Both the position numbers and the translations under genes were made by a program. 64,000 nucleotides of DNA from Paenibacillus sp. FSL R5-0623 (lineage in GTDB: Bacteria > Bacillota > Bacilli > Paenibacillales > Paenibacillaceae). The stretch lies in NCBI RefSeq assembly GCF_037974265.1, contig NZ_CP150233.1, forward strand, positions 3,348,001 through 3,412,000. Reading direction: 5' to 3'. The notes beneath the pieces are model-generated. The model was given only the letters and a program-made list of their open reading frames with translations, had not been told where the DNA came from and did not search any database. Shown here in pieces: positions 55,750-64,000 of this stretch. Every line of letters starts with the position of its first letter. Position 1 is the first letter of the stretch.

Positions 55750-56670
55750 ATGCGTAAAGGAAACACATCCCGCTTGCGTAATAGCAGCACCGGGGATCGA
55801 GCGTTTGACACCATTAACATCATCTTCATGATATGTCTGATGATTGTGACGATCTATCCCTTTGTTAATATGATTGCCGTATCCTTCAATAATGCAAACG
55901 ATGCCATTCGGGGTGGAATATATCTATGGCCTCGTGTATGGACACTGGACAACTACAAATACATTTTTGGCGAATCTGATATTTATCACGCAACTCTGAT
56001 CTCGGCGCTGCGTACGGTCATTGGAACCGTGGTGTCCGTCTTCTGTACAGCCATGCTCGCGTATACGGTTAGTCGTCAGGAATTTGTGCTTCGCAAGTTT
56101 GTTACGATGTTTTTTGTCTTCACCATGTACTTTAGCGGGGGGTTGATCCCCGGTTATCTGCTAATTCGAGACCTTGGATTGATTGGTTCCTTCTGGGTAT
56201 ATATCATTCCGGGTGTAATTGGAGTCTTCAATATGATTGTCATCCGTTCATTTATTGAAGGTCTTCCTGAAGGCATTCTGGAGTCAGCCCGTATTGACGG
56301 GGCAGGGGAGTTCACGACATTTATCCGCGTTGTCCTGCCGCTAACGATTCCCGCAATGGCAACCGTATCACTCTTTGTAGCTGTGGGACAATGGAATTCC
56401 TGGTTCGATGTATTCCTGTACAACTCTTCCAATAAAGAATTGAGCACGCTGCAATACGAGTTGATGAAGATTCTGCAAACTTCAACGACCTCAGCGACTT
56501 CATCAGCAAGTGATGCTTATCAGTCTGCCGAGAGCAATGCAACGGCGGTCACACCAACCTCGATTCGAGCGACCATGACCATTATTGCAAGTGTTCCTAT
56601 TCTGATGGTGTATCCGTTCTTACAGAAATACTTTGTACAGGGTATGACGATTGGTGGCGTGAAGGGTTAG
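55750..56670 (+). CDS. carbohydrate ABC transporter permease, YtcP type
   Basis: A 306-residue permease with AAAGGAGG ahead of the ATG, six hydrophobic stretches, the EAA loop LESARIDGAGEFTTFIRVVL and the usual YPFLQKYFVQGMTIGGVKG ending. A Ser/Thr/Ala-rich loop (about residues 245-263) precedes the last helix, matching the paralogue at 35280. It ends the operon; I see no clear terminator before the SLH-GH3 gene 95 bases on, so read-through is possible. Confidence 0.88.
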   Translation: MRKGNTSRLRNSSTGDRAFDTINIIFMICLMIVTIYPFVNMIAVSFNNANDAIRGGIYLWPRVWTLDNYKYIFGESDIYHATLISALRTVIGTVVSVFCTAMLAYTVSRQEFVLRKFVTMFFVFTMYFSGGLIPGYLLIRDLGLIGSFWVYIIPGVIGVFNMIVIRSFIEGLPEGILESARIDGAGEFTTFIRVVLPLTIPAMATVSLFVAVGQWNSWFDVFLYNSSNKELSTLQYELMKILQTSTTSATSSASDAYQSAESNATAVTPTSIRATMTIIASVPILMVYPFLQKYFVQGMTIGGVKG

Positions 56671-56765
56671 TCATGACCTGAATAATTTTATAGAAGTATG
56701 AAAACGCAACAAACTGTACCGTAGTAACGTCTATTCATCCATAGAATACAACAGGAGTGAAACCA

Positions 56766-59027
56766 ATGCATGTAAAATGGATGACGATGATTGGTGCCGT
56801 TCTTGGCTCTATGCTTATTGGGGTGGGAACGGCAGCTGCGGAAGAAACGTTTGTTGATCTAAAGTATTCCAAGTGGGCAGAGGATGGCATCACGTATATG
56901 GCGAAACGGGGAACAGTAGCCGGATATGGCAATGGGATCTTTAAGCCAGAGGCACTTGTGACAAGGGCACAAGCTGTCACTTTTATGGTGCGCGAGCTTT
57001 ATCCAGATCAGCTTCAAAGAGCAGTGGAAGGCACAACCTATTCGGATGTTCCAACTACACACCCTTTCCATCGAGAAATCATGATAGCTGCTAAAAATGG
57101 ACTTGCGAGTGGTTTTCCTAACGGAACCTTCCGTCCGGACGCACCACTTAGCCGCGCAGAGACTGCGGCCTTCCTTACACGGGCTTATTCACTAGAGGAA
57201 GATAAGAATCCTGCAAAATGGACTGATACGGACAAGCATTGGGCAGCAGCACCTATTCTTATTATGAGTTCAAACGGCTTGGTCGGCGGTTATTCAGATG
57301 CCACCTTCCGTCCGAATCAAGCTGTCACGCGCGCTGAATATGCCGTATTTATGGCGAGAGTAATTCGCTTCGAACGTGAAGCGGCCATTCGGACACAAGA
57401 TTGGGATAAATTGATATCCTATATGACGGTAAGCGAGCAAGTTGGTCAGATGCTTATGCCCGACATTAGGCAATGGAATGGTAAAGCAACAACGACCGTG
57501 AATGAAGGACTGAAGCGCACGATCCATGATCAGGACTTGGGCGGACTTATTCTCTTTGACAAAAATATTGTAGACGCGACGCAGCTTACAACGTTCACAA
57601 ATGATATCCAAAGAGAAGCAGGTGACATTCCTCTATTTCTTAGCATCGACCAAGAAGGAGGCGTTATTAAGCGGATACCAGGAGGCACGAACCTTCCCGG
57701 ACAGATGGCGCTTGGCGCAACCGGAGATGCAACGCTAGCCAAAGCAGCCGGTCAGCTGACAGGGGAGGAGCTGAAGGCACTGGGGCTGCAGATCAATTTT
57801 GCGCCAGTACTGGACATCAACAGCAATCCCGATAACCCCATCATTGGTATACGGTCGTTTGGCTCGGATGCGGATATGGTGACACGGCTTGGTCTGGCAA
57901 CGATAAAAGGGCTACAGCAATCAGGGGTGATGGCGGCAGTTAAGCATTTTCCGGGACATGGAGATACAACGGTAGATTCCCATCTTGGTATGCCTGTGCT
58001 TGCCCATAACCGAGAACGGCTTGATGCGGTAGAATTAAAACCGTTTCGGGCTTCAATCAAAGATGGTGTAGAGATGATTATGACCGCGCATATTGCTTTC
58101 CCTGCCATAGACAACGAGCATGTCACTTCCCTCAAGGACGGTGAACGTGTGCCGATTCCTGCCACCTTATCGAAAAAGGTACTGACAGGACTTCTTCGCG
58201 GAGAGCTGGGATACGAAGGTCTCATCGTGTCGGATGCCTTTACCATGAATGCAATTGCGGAGCATTTTGGGGAGAATCAATCGGTGGAACGCGCCGTTTC
58301 CGCAGGTGTTGATATCATCCTTATGCCAAAAGATTCAGCAGCGGCCCATCAAACGCTGGTGAAAGCAGTCAACAATGGAACGATCAAGGATGAAACCATA
58401 CATGCATCTGTGAAACGAATCTTGGAGATGAAAGCGAAATATGGTTTATTTGAACGCAGTCAAACTCTTGCGCAAAAGCTAACTCAGCTTAACGGTATCA
58501 TCGGATCGAAGGCGCACCGAGCAGTGGAGCAGACAATCGCAGAGCGGGCGGTCACTGTACTCAGCAGTCGCGAAGGTGTGCTTCCTGATCCAATGAAGCA
58601 AGGCGACCGGGTTGTTATTGTCGCAGCTGAGCAGGAACAGGCGAAACAGCTTGAGAAGCAGCTGTTGCAAGCGGCTAATAATCTGTCGTTAAAAACTGAA
58701 ATATCACTTGTTGGACAAGGCAACATGAATGAAACACTTCAGGCGATTAGCAAAGCCAATTATGTCATTCTTGCTTCTTACCAGTTCCGCAATGTGGCCA
58801 GCCAGTTCGGTTGGGGTGATTATCAAACCTTGATTAATGCGATGAACAAGAGTAATCAGCGATACACGCTGTTCTCACTCGGTAACCCTTACGAGATGAT
58901 CTATTTACAGAACGTGCGCTCAGGGCTTGCTGTGTATGGAAAGCAGGAGCCCAATACGTCTGCCGGGATCAAAGTATTGCTTGGTCAACTAAAAGCTGGA
59001 GGACAGTTGCCCGTGCTAACGGATTAA
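56766..59027 (+). CDS. nagZ: S-layer-anchored GH3 beta-N-acetylhexosaminidase (NagZ-like)
   Basis: A 753-residue exported protein; the ATG at 56766 is preferred over GTG 56757, which lies within the AGGAG ribosome binding site. The signal peptide ends near AAAE. Three SLH domains follow (about 29-78, 91-141, 153-202), each with FKPE/FRPD/FRPN and TRAQ/SRAE/TRAE motifs, tethering it to the cell wall. The GH3 domain (about 213-560) has the NagZ signature KHFPGHGDTTVDSH at 393-406, whose Asp-His pair gives the acid/base, and the nucleophile Asp490 in VSDAFTMNAI. It should remove N-acetylglucosamine from peptidoglycan fragments or chitin-like chains, not xylan. Confidence 0.88.
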   Translation: MHVKWMTMIGAVLGSMLIGVGTAAAEETFVDLKYSKWAEDGITYMAKRGTVAGYGNGIFKPEALVTRAQAVTFMVRELYPDQLQRAVEGTTYSDVPTTHPFHREIMIAAKNGLASGFPNGTFRPDAPLSRAETAAFLTRAYSLEEDKNPAKWTDTDKHWAAAPILIMSSNGLVGGYSDATFRPNQAVTRAEYAVFMARVIRFEREAAIRTQDWDKLISYMTVSEQVGQMLMPDIRQWNGKATTTVNEGLKRTIHDQDLGGLILFDKNIVDATQLTTFTNDIQREAGDIPLFLSIDQEGGVIKRIPGGTNLPGQMALGATGDATLAKAAGQLTGEELKALGLQINFAPVLDINSNPDNPIIGIRSFGSDADMVTRLGLATIKGLQQSGVMAAVKHFPGHGDTTVDSHLGMPVLAHNRERLDAVELKPFRASIKDGVEMIMTAHIAFPAIDNEHVTSLKDGERVPIPATLSKKVLTGLLRGELGYEGLIVSDAFTMNAIAEHFGENQSVERAVSAGVDIILMPKDSAAAHQTLVKAVNNGTIKDETIHASVKRILEMKAKYGLFERSQTLAQKLTQLNGIIGSKAHRAVEQTIAERAVTVLSSREGVLPDPMKQGDRVVIVAAEQEQAKQLEKQLLQAANNLSLKTEISLVGQGNMNETLQAISKANYVILASYQFRNVASQFGWGDYQTLINAMNKSNQRYTLFSLGNPYEMIYLQNVRSGLAVYGKQEPNTSAGIKVLLGQLKAGGQLPVLTD

Positions 59028-59044
59028 CGTTTATTTAATGAAGA

Positions 59045-59079
59045 AAAAAACGGATTCCAATATACGGAATCCGTTTTTT
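59045..59079. terminator. bidirectional rho-independent terminator
   Basis: AAAAAACGGATTCC and GGAATCCGTTTTTT form a perfect stem around AATATAC. It lies between the convergent GH3 and TetR genes and has A and T tracts for both directions. Confidence 0.93.
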
Positions 59080-59118
59080 ATTTCAAACTTTTGTTTTATC
59101 GATCTATCTACCATGCCA

Positions 59119-59763
59119 TCACTCGGGTATTTCTTCACTACAAACAAAATGGAGCAGCATCTTCACAAATTGCTCCGTCATTCGCATATCCAATGAATTA
59201 TCATGAGCAGCACGAATAGTTACCATGCGCTGGAGCATGCCCATCATCGTTGTGAAGATAAACTGAGCCAGATCGAGAGGAGGGGACGGATTCTTAATAC
59301 TGCCGTCAACAACGCCTTGGGATAAAGCGCCCATCAGGAAATGTTTTTCTTTCCCGTGCTGGTTGAACTTATCATACTTTTCTCTTAATTCAGGACTAAA
59401 ATCATACATCTCATAGTTGATATCAAATAATTGAATAAACCGGATGTAGTCTGGATGATCCTGGGCAAACACAACCCATGCATTCAACATGACCTTGAGT
59501 TGTTCTCGCCCGTTCATGTCCTTCGTTGATGTACGACTAATCTCATTTGTTAAATGTTCGATCAGTTGCATCTGAATGGCTAGAAGAAGCTCATCCATAG
59601 ACTGAAAATGTTTATAAAAGGTCACTCTACTAAGTTCAGCTTTCGTACATACATCCTTAATCTTCACCTGGAGCAATCCATATTTCAAAAAAAGCTCCTT
59701 ACCTGCTGCAATCAAATCGTCACGATGTTTATTTCCCAATTGTTGATGCCAGTTTTCATTCAC
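59119..59763 (-). CDS. TetR/AcrR-family transcriptional regulator
   Basis: A 214-residue regulator with a GTG start at 59763 that overlaps the 3' end of the MFS gene by 8 bases. The N-terminal helix-turn-helix is LFLKYGLLQVKIKDVCTKAELSRVTFYKHFQSMDELL; the C-terminal ligand domain is all-helical. As it is co-transcribed with an efflux pump, it most likely represses its own operon through the TTTACA-TTG-TGTAAA palindrome at 60996. Confidence 0.9.
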   Translation of the reverse strand: MNENWHQQLGNKHRDDLIAAGKELFLKYGLLQVKIKDVCTKAELSRVTFYKHFQSMDELLLAIQMQLIEHLTNEISRTSTKDMNGREQLKVMLNAWVVFAQDHPDYIRFIQLFDINYEMYDFSPELREKYDKFNQHGKEKHFLMGALSQGVVDGSIKNPSPPLDLAQFIFTTMMGMLQRMVTIRAAHDNSLDMRMTEQFVKMLLHFVCSEEIPE

Positions 59764-60967
59764 TTGTATACAGTTGTCCTTTCTTCGAACGAAATGCGTT
59801 CAAGGTCAGTCCGAGAGAAGCAAGCAGCATAATTGCACCAAAAATATACGGGAAGTTTATGTTTTTGTCAAACAATAGTCCTGCGATCAGCGGGCCAATC
59901 ACCGTTCCGAGACTGGAAAATGTAGTATTCAGACCGGATGCATAACCTTGCCGATCTCCTGCATTCTTGGATATTAACGTGCTGACCGAAGGCCGCAAAA
60001 ACGAATTAAAGGCAAAGAATAACGCAGAAGCGAACAACAGAAACACAAGGTTGACCTTAATTAACATTAACAATAAAGCTATGGGTGTGACTATTAAGGA
60101 GAGACGGATCAACTTAACTTCACCGATTCTCTGTACGAACCAATCCAAAAGCCAGATCTGCACAACGATACCGATAATCGCGCCCAAGGTAATAATGATG
60201 GAGATTGTTGCAGCGTCGAATCCGTATTTTTGCTCTGCAAAAAGAGCAAATACCGTCTCATAACTCATGAGGCCAAAGGTCATGACAAGCAACACTATCA
60301 AATATTTGAAATAGGGGACTTTAAAAGAACTCCAGATTTTCTTGCCCAAGTGATCTCCTTTTTGAAGACGGATGGAGACCGTTCTTTTCTCCGGGGGAAG
60401 TGTCTCAGGCAATAGCAGTGTCATCAGGGCCGCAATCAGTCCCAGACCCGCTGCGAAGAAATAGGGCATGCGAATGCCCATCTCGGCAATGATACCGCCC
60501 AGACCAGGTCCCAGAACCATCCCCAAGTTCATAGCTGCACCGAAATAGCCCATGCCTTTTGCACGTGTCTCTGGCGTTGTAATATCGGCGACATATGCGA
60601 GGTTGGCAGGAACCATTAAACCAAGACTGATTCCACCGATAAACCGTGCGACATAGAGGAACGGCAATGACGTCGACAGCGCAAAGATGATATCTGAAAT
60701 GACTGACAGAAACATACCTGCGATGATCAACTTTTTGCGTCCAAATCGATCAGACAGTTGTCCCCCGAGAGGGGAAAAGAAGAATTGAGCGGCACCGAAG
60801 GCTGCAACTAAAAATCCTGCTACTGTGCCTCCCGCATGAAAAAGCTTCAAATACTCCGGCAATATGGGGATAATCATCCCTTGGCCCAATAAAGCGATAA
60901 ACAGATTTAACATCAGAATGAACAGTGGAAAGCGAACTGATTTTGGTAATGTACTCATGTACGTCAT
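59756..60967 (-). CDS. MFS multidrug efflux transporter, Bmr/NorA/TetA-like
   Basis: A 12-helix transporter of about 403 residues. The ATG at 60967 is preferred over the one at 60979 because AAGGG precedes it by 5 bases; the latter has no good site. The motif A loop is GGQLSDRFGRKKLIIAGM between helices 2 and 3, and motif C-like GMVLGPGLGGIIAE is in helix 5, both marks of drug-proton antiporters of the DHA1 group. The TetR gene follows in the same transcript. The drug exported cannot be predicted. Confidence 0.88.
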   Translation of the reverse strand: MTYMSTLPKSVRFPLFILMLNLFIALLGQGMIIPILPEYLKLFHAGGTVAGFLVAAFGAAQFFFSPLGGQLSDRFGRKKLIIAGMFLSVISDIIFALSTSLPFLYVARFIGGISLGLMVPANLAYVADITTPETRAKGMGYFGAAMNLGMVLGPGLGGIIAEMGIRMPYFFAAGLGLIAALMTLLLPETLPPEKRTVSIRLQKGDHLGKKIWSSFKVPYFKYLIVLLVMTFGLMSYETVFALFAEQKYGFDAATISIIITLGAIIGIVVQIWLLDWFVQRIGEVKLIRLSLIVTPIALLLMLIKVNLVFLLFASALFFAFNSFLRPSVSTLISKNAGDRQGYASGLNTTFSSLGTVIGPLIAGLLFDKNINFPYIFGAIMLLASLGLTLNAFRSKKGQLYTSE

Positions 60968-60995
60968 TAATCCCTTCATTTACAACTTGTTAACC

Positions 60996-61010
60996 TTTAC
61001 ATTGTGTAAA
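60996..61010. promoter_or_regulatory. probable TetR operator upstream of the MFS gene
   Basis: A perfect inverted repeat TTTACA-TTG-TGTAAA sits 28 bases before the MFS start, overlapping the expected promoter. Its size and symmetry fit a TetR-family dimer. Confidence 0.6.
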
Positions 61011-61094
61011 CCATTTTAAATGATTTGAAGGAAATATGTAAATCTTTTTTTAGTGAGTAGAGTTATAATTGAATTCATATGGAGGTGCGAACAC

Positions 61095-61514
61095 GTGAAT
61101 TTAGAGGAAGTGTTTACGGTACATGTGAACATTGAGAAATCATTTGATTTACAGAATAGCGAAGATGATTCGGTTGTCATGATTACTTTTACAGGCAGCG
61201 TAACCGGAAAGTACTTTGAAGGAATCGTGCTGGGTGGAGGAGTGGATACGCAGATCATCGGGAAGAATGGTGGTCCGCATACTCTATCGGCAAGATACAT
61301 GCTCCAAGGCAAGGACTACACAGGGCATACATGCAAAATTTATATCGAAAATAACGGAATCATCGATACAACGCTGAAAACTGCTTTATTTCGTACTTCC
61401 CCCAAGATGATTACAGACAGCAAAGCCTTATCCTTCTTGAACCGTGAGACACTTGTTGGAGAAGGTCATCCGACGGAGTCAGGGATAGATATAAAAATAT
61501 ACAGGGCGCCATGA
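61095..61514 (+). CDS. DUF3237 domain protein
   Basis: A 139-residue soluble protein; GTG 61095 is chosen because GGAGGTG lies 7 bases upstream. The patterns ITFTGSVTGKYFEGIVLGGGVDTQ and HTLSARYMLQGKDYTGHTCKIYIENNG match the DUF3237 beta-barrel family, whose role is unknown. It is divergent from the MFS-TetR pair across 127 bases, so the TetR operator at 60996 could also influence it. A terminator follows. Confidence 0.75.
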   Translation: MNLEEVFTVHVNIEKSFDLQNSEDDSVVMITFTGSVTGKYFEGIVLGGGVDTQIIGKNGGPHTLSARYMLQGKDYTGHTCKIYIENNGIIDTTLKTALFRTSPKMITDSKALSFLNRETLVGEGHPTESGIDIKIYRAP

Positions 61515-61583
61515 TAATGCGAGACATGCGATAACTATTTTGTTCATGTGTCTCGGAGCAAGATAGCCTGTTATGCTGATTCA

Positions 61584-61609
61584 GAGTCGCTAAATAAGCG
61601 GCTCTTTTT
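61584..61609 (+). terminator. rho-independent terminator after the DUF3237 gene
   Basis: GAGTCGCT pairs with AGCGGCTC (one G-T pair) around AAATA, followed by T5. Confidence 0.85.
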
Positions 61610-61756
61610 GTCGTATGAGACTTTACGTCAATTTTTATATGTATTCTTTTACAATCAATTAACATAGGATGGATACTGCGCAGACACTTCTCACCTATAG
61701 TATGATGAGCGAAAATAAAACTAATACGAGCATATCAAGGGAGAAAACGATTCAAT

Positions 61757-63337
61757 ATGATGATCAAAAAAATCGGGATTTCAGTAGCATCACTCGCCAT
61801 GTTAACGTCTGTAAGTGTGTTTGACGTATATGGTGCAGGCTCCAAACGCATGATCGAAGTTTCTGAACAATCGGCTAATGTGGTCGTGAACGGACAAAGG
61901 GTGGAAGGAGAGTCGTTTCTCTACAATGGAGTTACTTATGTACCGGCAAGAGCTGTTGGGGAGGCCCTGGGACAAGAGGTAGACTGGGATAACAACACCC
62001 AATCGGTATTTGTTGGAGCAAAAATGAACGATGAGCAGGGATACCGCGGTACCAAAACGCCATATCCTTTTAAGGCTACAAGTTATACAAAAGCTCCTAA
62101 TGGATATGAACCCGTATTTATTAACTACATAGGGAGACACGGTTCCAGACATCTATCCAGTTCCAAGTACGACAAGACCCTCTTTGAACTGCTTGACATC
62201 GCTGAGAAGGATGGGCAGATCACTAATCTGGGCAAAGAGCTGATGAAGGAAATTGGCAATCTGATGAAGGTTGAAAAAGACCATTATGGATTGTTATCCA
62301 CTACGGGTGGAGAAGAACTGAAAGGAATAGGAACCAGAGTGGGGCAGAATTTCAGAGAACTATTTACATCAGATAAAAAAGTAATCGCTCAAGCGACCTT
62401 CAAAGATCGAACGCCCCAGAGCAGAGATCAGTTTATTGACGGCTTAGAGGAAAGCTTGGGAGATAACAAGGTAGACATTCTGGCTTCAGCCTTTGAAGAA
62501 GGGAAAGACCCCTATCTACGGCCCTACGACCTGGCTACGAAGTATAACGAGTACGTAGAAGATGGAGACTGGGTTGAATTATACGAGGATTATGTCACAC
62601 AGAGGACTGGAACGCGTTATGCAAAAGAGGTCCTTTTGCAATTTTTCTCTGAAGACTTTTATGAGAGATTGAATTCTGGAGATTTCGAGCTGAAGGATGA
62701 GAAGGGAAAAGTGAAGCTTAGCAACCCTACTGAGGCTGCTTCTAATTTATACGAACTGTACATCATTTCTTCAAATATAAAAGGAGAAGGTGACTTCGAA
62801 TTCGGGCGGTATTTTACAACCAATCAGTTAAGTTGGTACGAGAGCGTTGATAATATCAATGACTTTTATGAAAAAGGTCCATCTTTAACGTCAACAGATC
62901 TGCCGCAGAATATCATTGCACCTCTGGTCAAAGAGTTGATCGTGTCTACCGAACAGTCCATTCAGCAGAAAGACACGGCTGGTATATTTCGTTTTGCTCA
63001 CGCAGAAACCATCATTCCATTATCTTCATTCCTGGATATCGCCGGAGCTAATGTGAGTATTGATAAACCGCAGGACGTGACCCAAAACTGGAATGGCTCG
63101 GTTATCTCACCGATGGGGGCAAATATCCAATGGATTCTGTATTCCAATGGTAAGGATATTCTCGTAAAAATGCTTAGAAATGAAGAAGAGATTGCCTTCC
63201 CGATTGAAACAAAGACCTATCCGTACTATAAATGGGAAGATGTGAAGACATATTACGAAAACAAACTGCAGAAGGTAGGCGTAAGCTTGGACAGCAGTTT
63301 GGAAGACAATATCGAGATTTTACAGAAGAATTTCTAA
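61757..63337 (+). CDS. secreted histidine phosphatase (MINPP/phytase-like) with copper-amine-oxidase-type N-domain
   Basis: A 526-residue exported protein: signal peptide to about VYGAG, then a copper-amine-oxidase-like N-terminal domain (about 32-88; VVVNGQRVEGESFLYNGVTYVPARAVGEALG), which in Bacillota is a wall- or substrate-binding module rather than an oxidase. The rest is a histidine phosphatase of branch 2: catalytic RHG at 127-129 in YIGRHGSRH, and the proton-donor motif HAE at 415-417 in RFAHAETI, as in multiple inositol polyphosphate phosphatases. It probably takes phosphate from inositol phosphates outside the cell. It stands alone, with a terminator directly after. Confidence 0.85.
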   Translation: MMIKKIGISVASLAMLTSVSVFDVYGAGSKRMIEVSEQSANVVVNGQRVEGESFLYNGVTYVPARAVGEALGQEVDWDNNTQSVFVGAKMNDEQGYRGTKTPYPFKATSYTKAPNGYEPVFINYIGRHGSRHLSSSKYDKTLFELLDIAEKDGQITNLGKELMKEIGNLMKVEKDHYGLLSTTGGEELKGIGTRVGQNFRELFTSDKKVIAQATFKDRTPQSRDQFIDGLEESLGDNKVDILASAFEEGKDPYLRPYDLATKYNEYVEDGDWVELYEDYVTQRTGTRYAKEVLLQFFSEDFYERLNSGDFELKDEKGKVKLSNPTEAASNLYELYIISSNIKGEGDFEFGRYFTTNQLSWYESVDNINDFYEKGPSLTSTDLPQNIIAPLVKELIVSTEQSIQQKDTAGIFRFAHAETIIPLSSFLDIAGANVSIDKPQDVTQNWNGSVISPMGANIQWILYSNGKDILVKMLRNEEEIAFPIETKTYPYYKWEDVKTYYENKLQKVGVSLDSSLEDNIEILQKNF

Positions 63338-63350
63338 TTGGTTGGATGAA

Positions 63351-63389
63351 GAAAGCAACTCCTCTCCATGGAGTTGCTTTCTTTTTTTT
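63351..63389 (+). terminator. rho-independent terminator after the histidine phosphatase gene
   Basis: GAAAGCAACTCC pairs perfectly with GGAGTTGCTTTC over 12 bp and is followed by T8. Confidence 0.95.
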
Positions 63390-63487
63390 GCATTTTGAAT
63401 GAAATGGACCAATAAAAAATCTTAAAACAAAATGTGACCAAATGCCGTCCGTAAGAGTGTTAGAGGTATAAAGGAGGGCATACAACC

Positions 63488-63979
63488 ATGCAGCGATCAG
63501 TGCCCCAGCTGGGCGATCATGTGATGAAAGTCTATGAGACATACGCGGATACGCTGTTCCGGATTGCCATGGTGCACCTCGGCAGACGAGAAGACGCGGA
63601 GGAAGCCACTCAGGATACCTTCATCAAACTAATAGAAAAAGCACCTACATTCAACGATGCGGAGCATCAAAAAGCATGGTTGATTCGGGTCATCACCAAT
63701 CATTGCAAATCCTTATTAGGCAGAGGCTGGCGTAAACGGGAGGTTAAGCTGGAGGGAGTCGATCCCCTTACAACAGACAACCCTGAAGATCACGCGCTGA
63801 TCGAACTTGTGCTGTCACTGCCCGTCAAGTATAGATCGGTGGTTCATCTGTATTATTACGAAGATTATCCGATCCGAGAAATCAGCGAGATCCTGGAGAT
63901 TAGCGAATCAGCAGTGAAAATGAGATTAAAACGAGGCAGACAGCTGTTAAAACTGGAGCTGGAAGGAGAGGAACTGTAA
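63488..63979 (+). CDS. ECF-type RNA polymerase sigma factor
   Basis: A 163-residue sigma-70 family protein with AAGGAGGG ahead of the ATG. Region 2 reads YADTLFRIAMVHLGRREDAEEATQDTFIKLIEKAPTF and region 4 reads LVLSLPVKYRSVVHLYYYEDYPIREISEILEISESAVKMRLKRGRQLL; regions 1.1 and 3 are absent, as in ECF sigmas. Its TAA overlaps the ATG of the next gene in the form TAATG, the common layout for a sigma/anti-sigma pair. The signal it responds to is unknown. Confidence 0.92.
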   Translation: MQRSVPQLGDHVMKVYETYADTLFRIAMVHLGRREDAEEATQDTFIKLIEKAPTFNDAEHQKAWLIRVITNHCKSLLGRGWRKREVKLEGVDPLTTDNPEDHALIELVLSLPVKYRSVVHLYYYEDYPIREISEILEISESAVKMRLKRGRQLLKLELEGEEL

Positions 63980-64000
63980 TGAACGAAGAACAATTCAAAC
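63979..64000 (+). CDS. start of the next gene, probable anti-sigma factor (partial)
   Basis: An ATG overlaps the sigma factor stop and opens MNEEQFK before the right edge. Seven residues say nothing about the family; the assignment as anti-sigma factor rests on gene order alone. Confidence 0.45.

Noticed and set aside
63430..63470. Possible autoregulated ECF promoter upstream of the sigma factor gene
   Set aside because: TGTGACC and CGTCC are present but only about 6 bases apart, instead of the usual 16-17, so they do not make a proper -35/-10 pair.

Overview
The window looks like chromosomal DNA of a Paenibacillus-type member of the Bacillota. Three things suggest this: strong AGGAGG-like ribosome binding sites throughout; many paralogous LplB/YtcP-type oligosaccharide permease pairs with YesM/YesN-type or membrane-bound AraC regulators; and a GH11 xylanase very similar to the Bacillus circulans/Paenibacillus enzymes. 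The species cannot be fixed from the sequence. I saw no rRNA, tRNA, CRISPR array, insertion sequence or prophage gene.

Most of the window is a carbohydrate-utilisation region. Positions 1-6654 hold the end of one import operon (membrane protein, DUF5696 lipoprotein, two permeases), then a small coupled ORF and a secreted GH5-RICIN glycosidase. Positions 6950-14973 hold a membrane-anchored AraC regulator, two permeases, a binding lipoprotein and a GH127 arabinofuranosidase. Positions 15191-21203 repeat the same regulator-permease-permease-lipoprotein order with diverged copies, so an ancestral block was duplicated. Positions 21352-36182 form a xylan locus: a cupin AraC regulator and a GH8 exo-oligoxylanase on the minus strand, then a plus-strand group of SGNH esterase, CE1 esterase, secreted GH11 xylanase and a SUMF1-like lipoprotein. 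A response regulator / histidine kinase / response regulator set and a binding protein with two permeases follow. Positions 42311-56670 hold a GH95 fucosidase, an AraC regulator, an unrecognised 660-aa protein, and a YesN-YesM pair driving two tandem binding proteins and two permeases.

The suggested logic for xylan is extracellular cutting by XynA, import of decorated oligosaccharides, then intracellular removal of esters (SGNH, CE1) and trimming from the reducing end (GH8). None of the five permease sets has an ATPase gene, so they probably share an MsmX/UgpC-type ATPase encoded elsewhere. Catabolite repression is likely: cre-like sites lie upstream of several operons. One is a full match to the consensus I used, at 51205. 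A near-identical 49-bp element lies upstream of both the SGNH operon and the two-component operon, and a weaker related repeat precedes the transporter operon at 32536.

The remaining genes are less specialised: a response regulator / CheC-like phosphatase / PAS-GGDEF operon with a consensus promoter (36305-38419); HxlR, Gfo/Idh/MocA oxidoreductase, nitroreductase and MarR genes, three of which carry the same TTAGC-GCTAA palindrome (38732-42023); an S-layer-anchored GH3/NagZ enzyme; a TetR-MFS efflux pair; a DUF3237 protein; a secreted histidine phosphatase; and an ECF sigma gene whose partner runs off the right edge.
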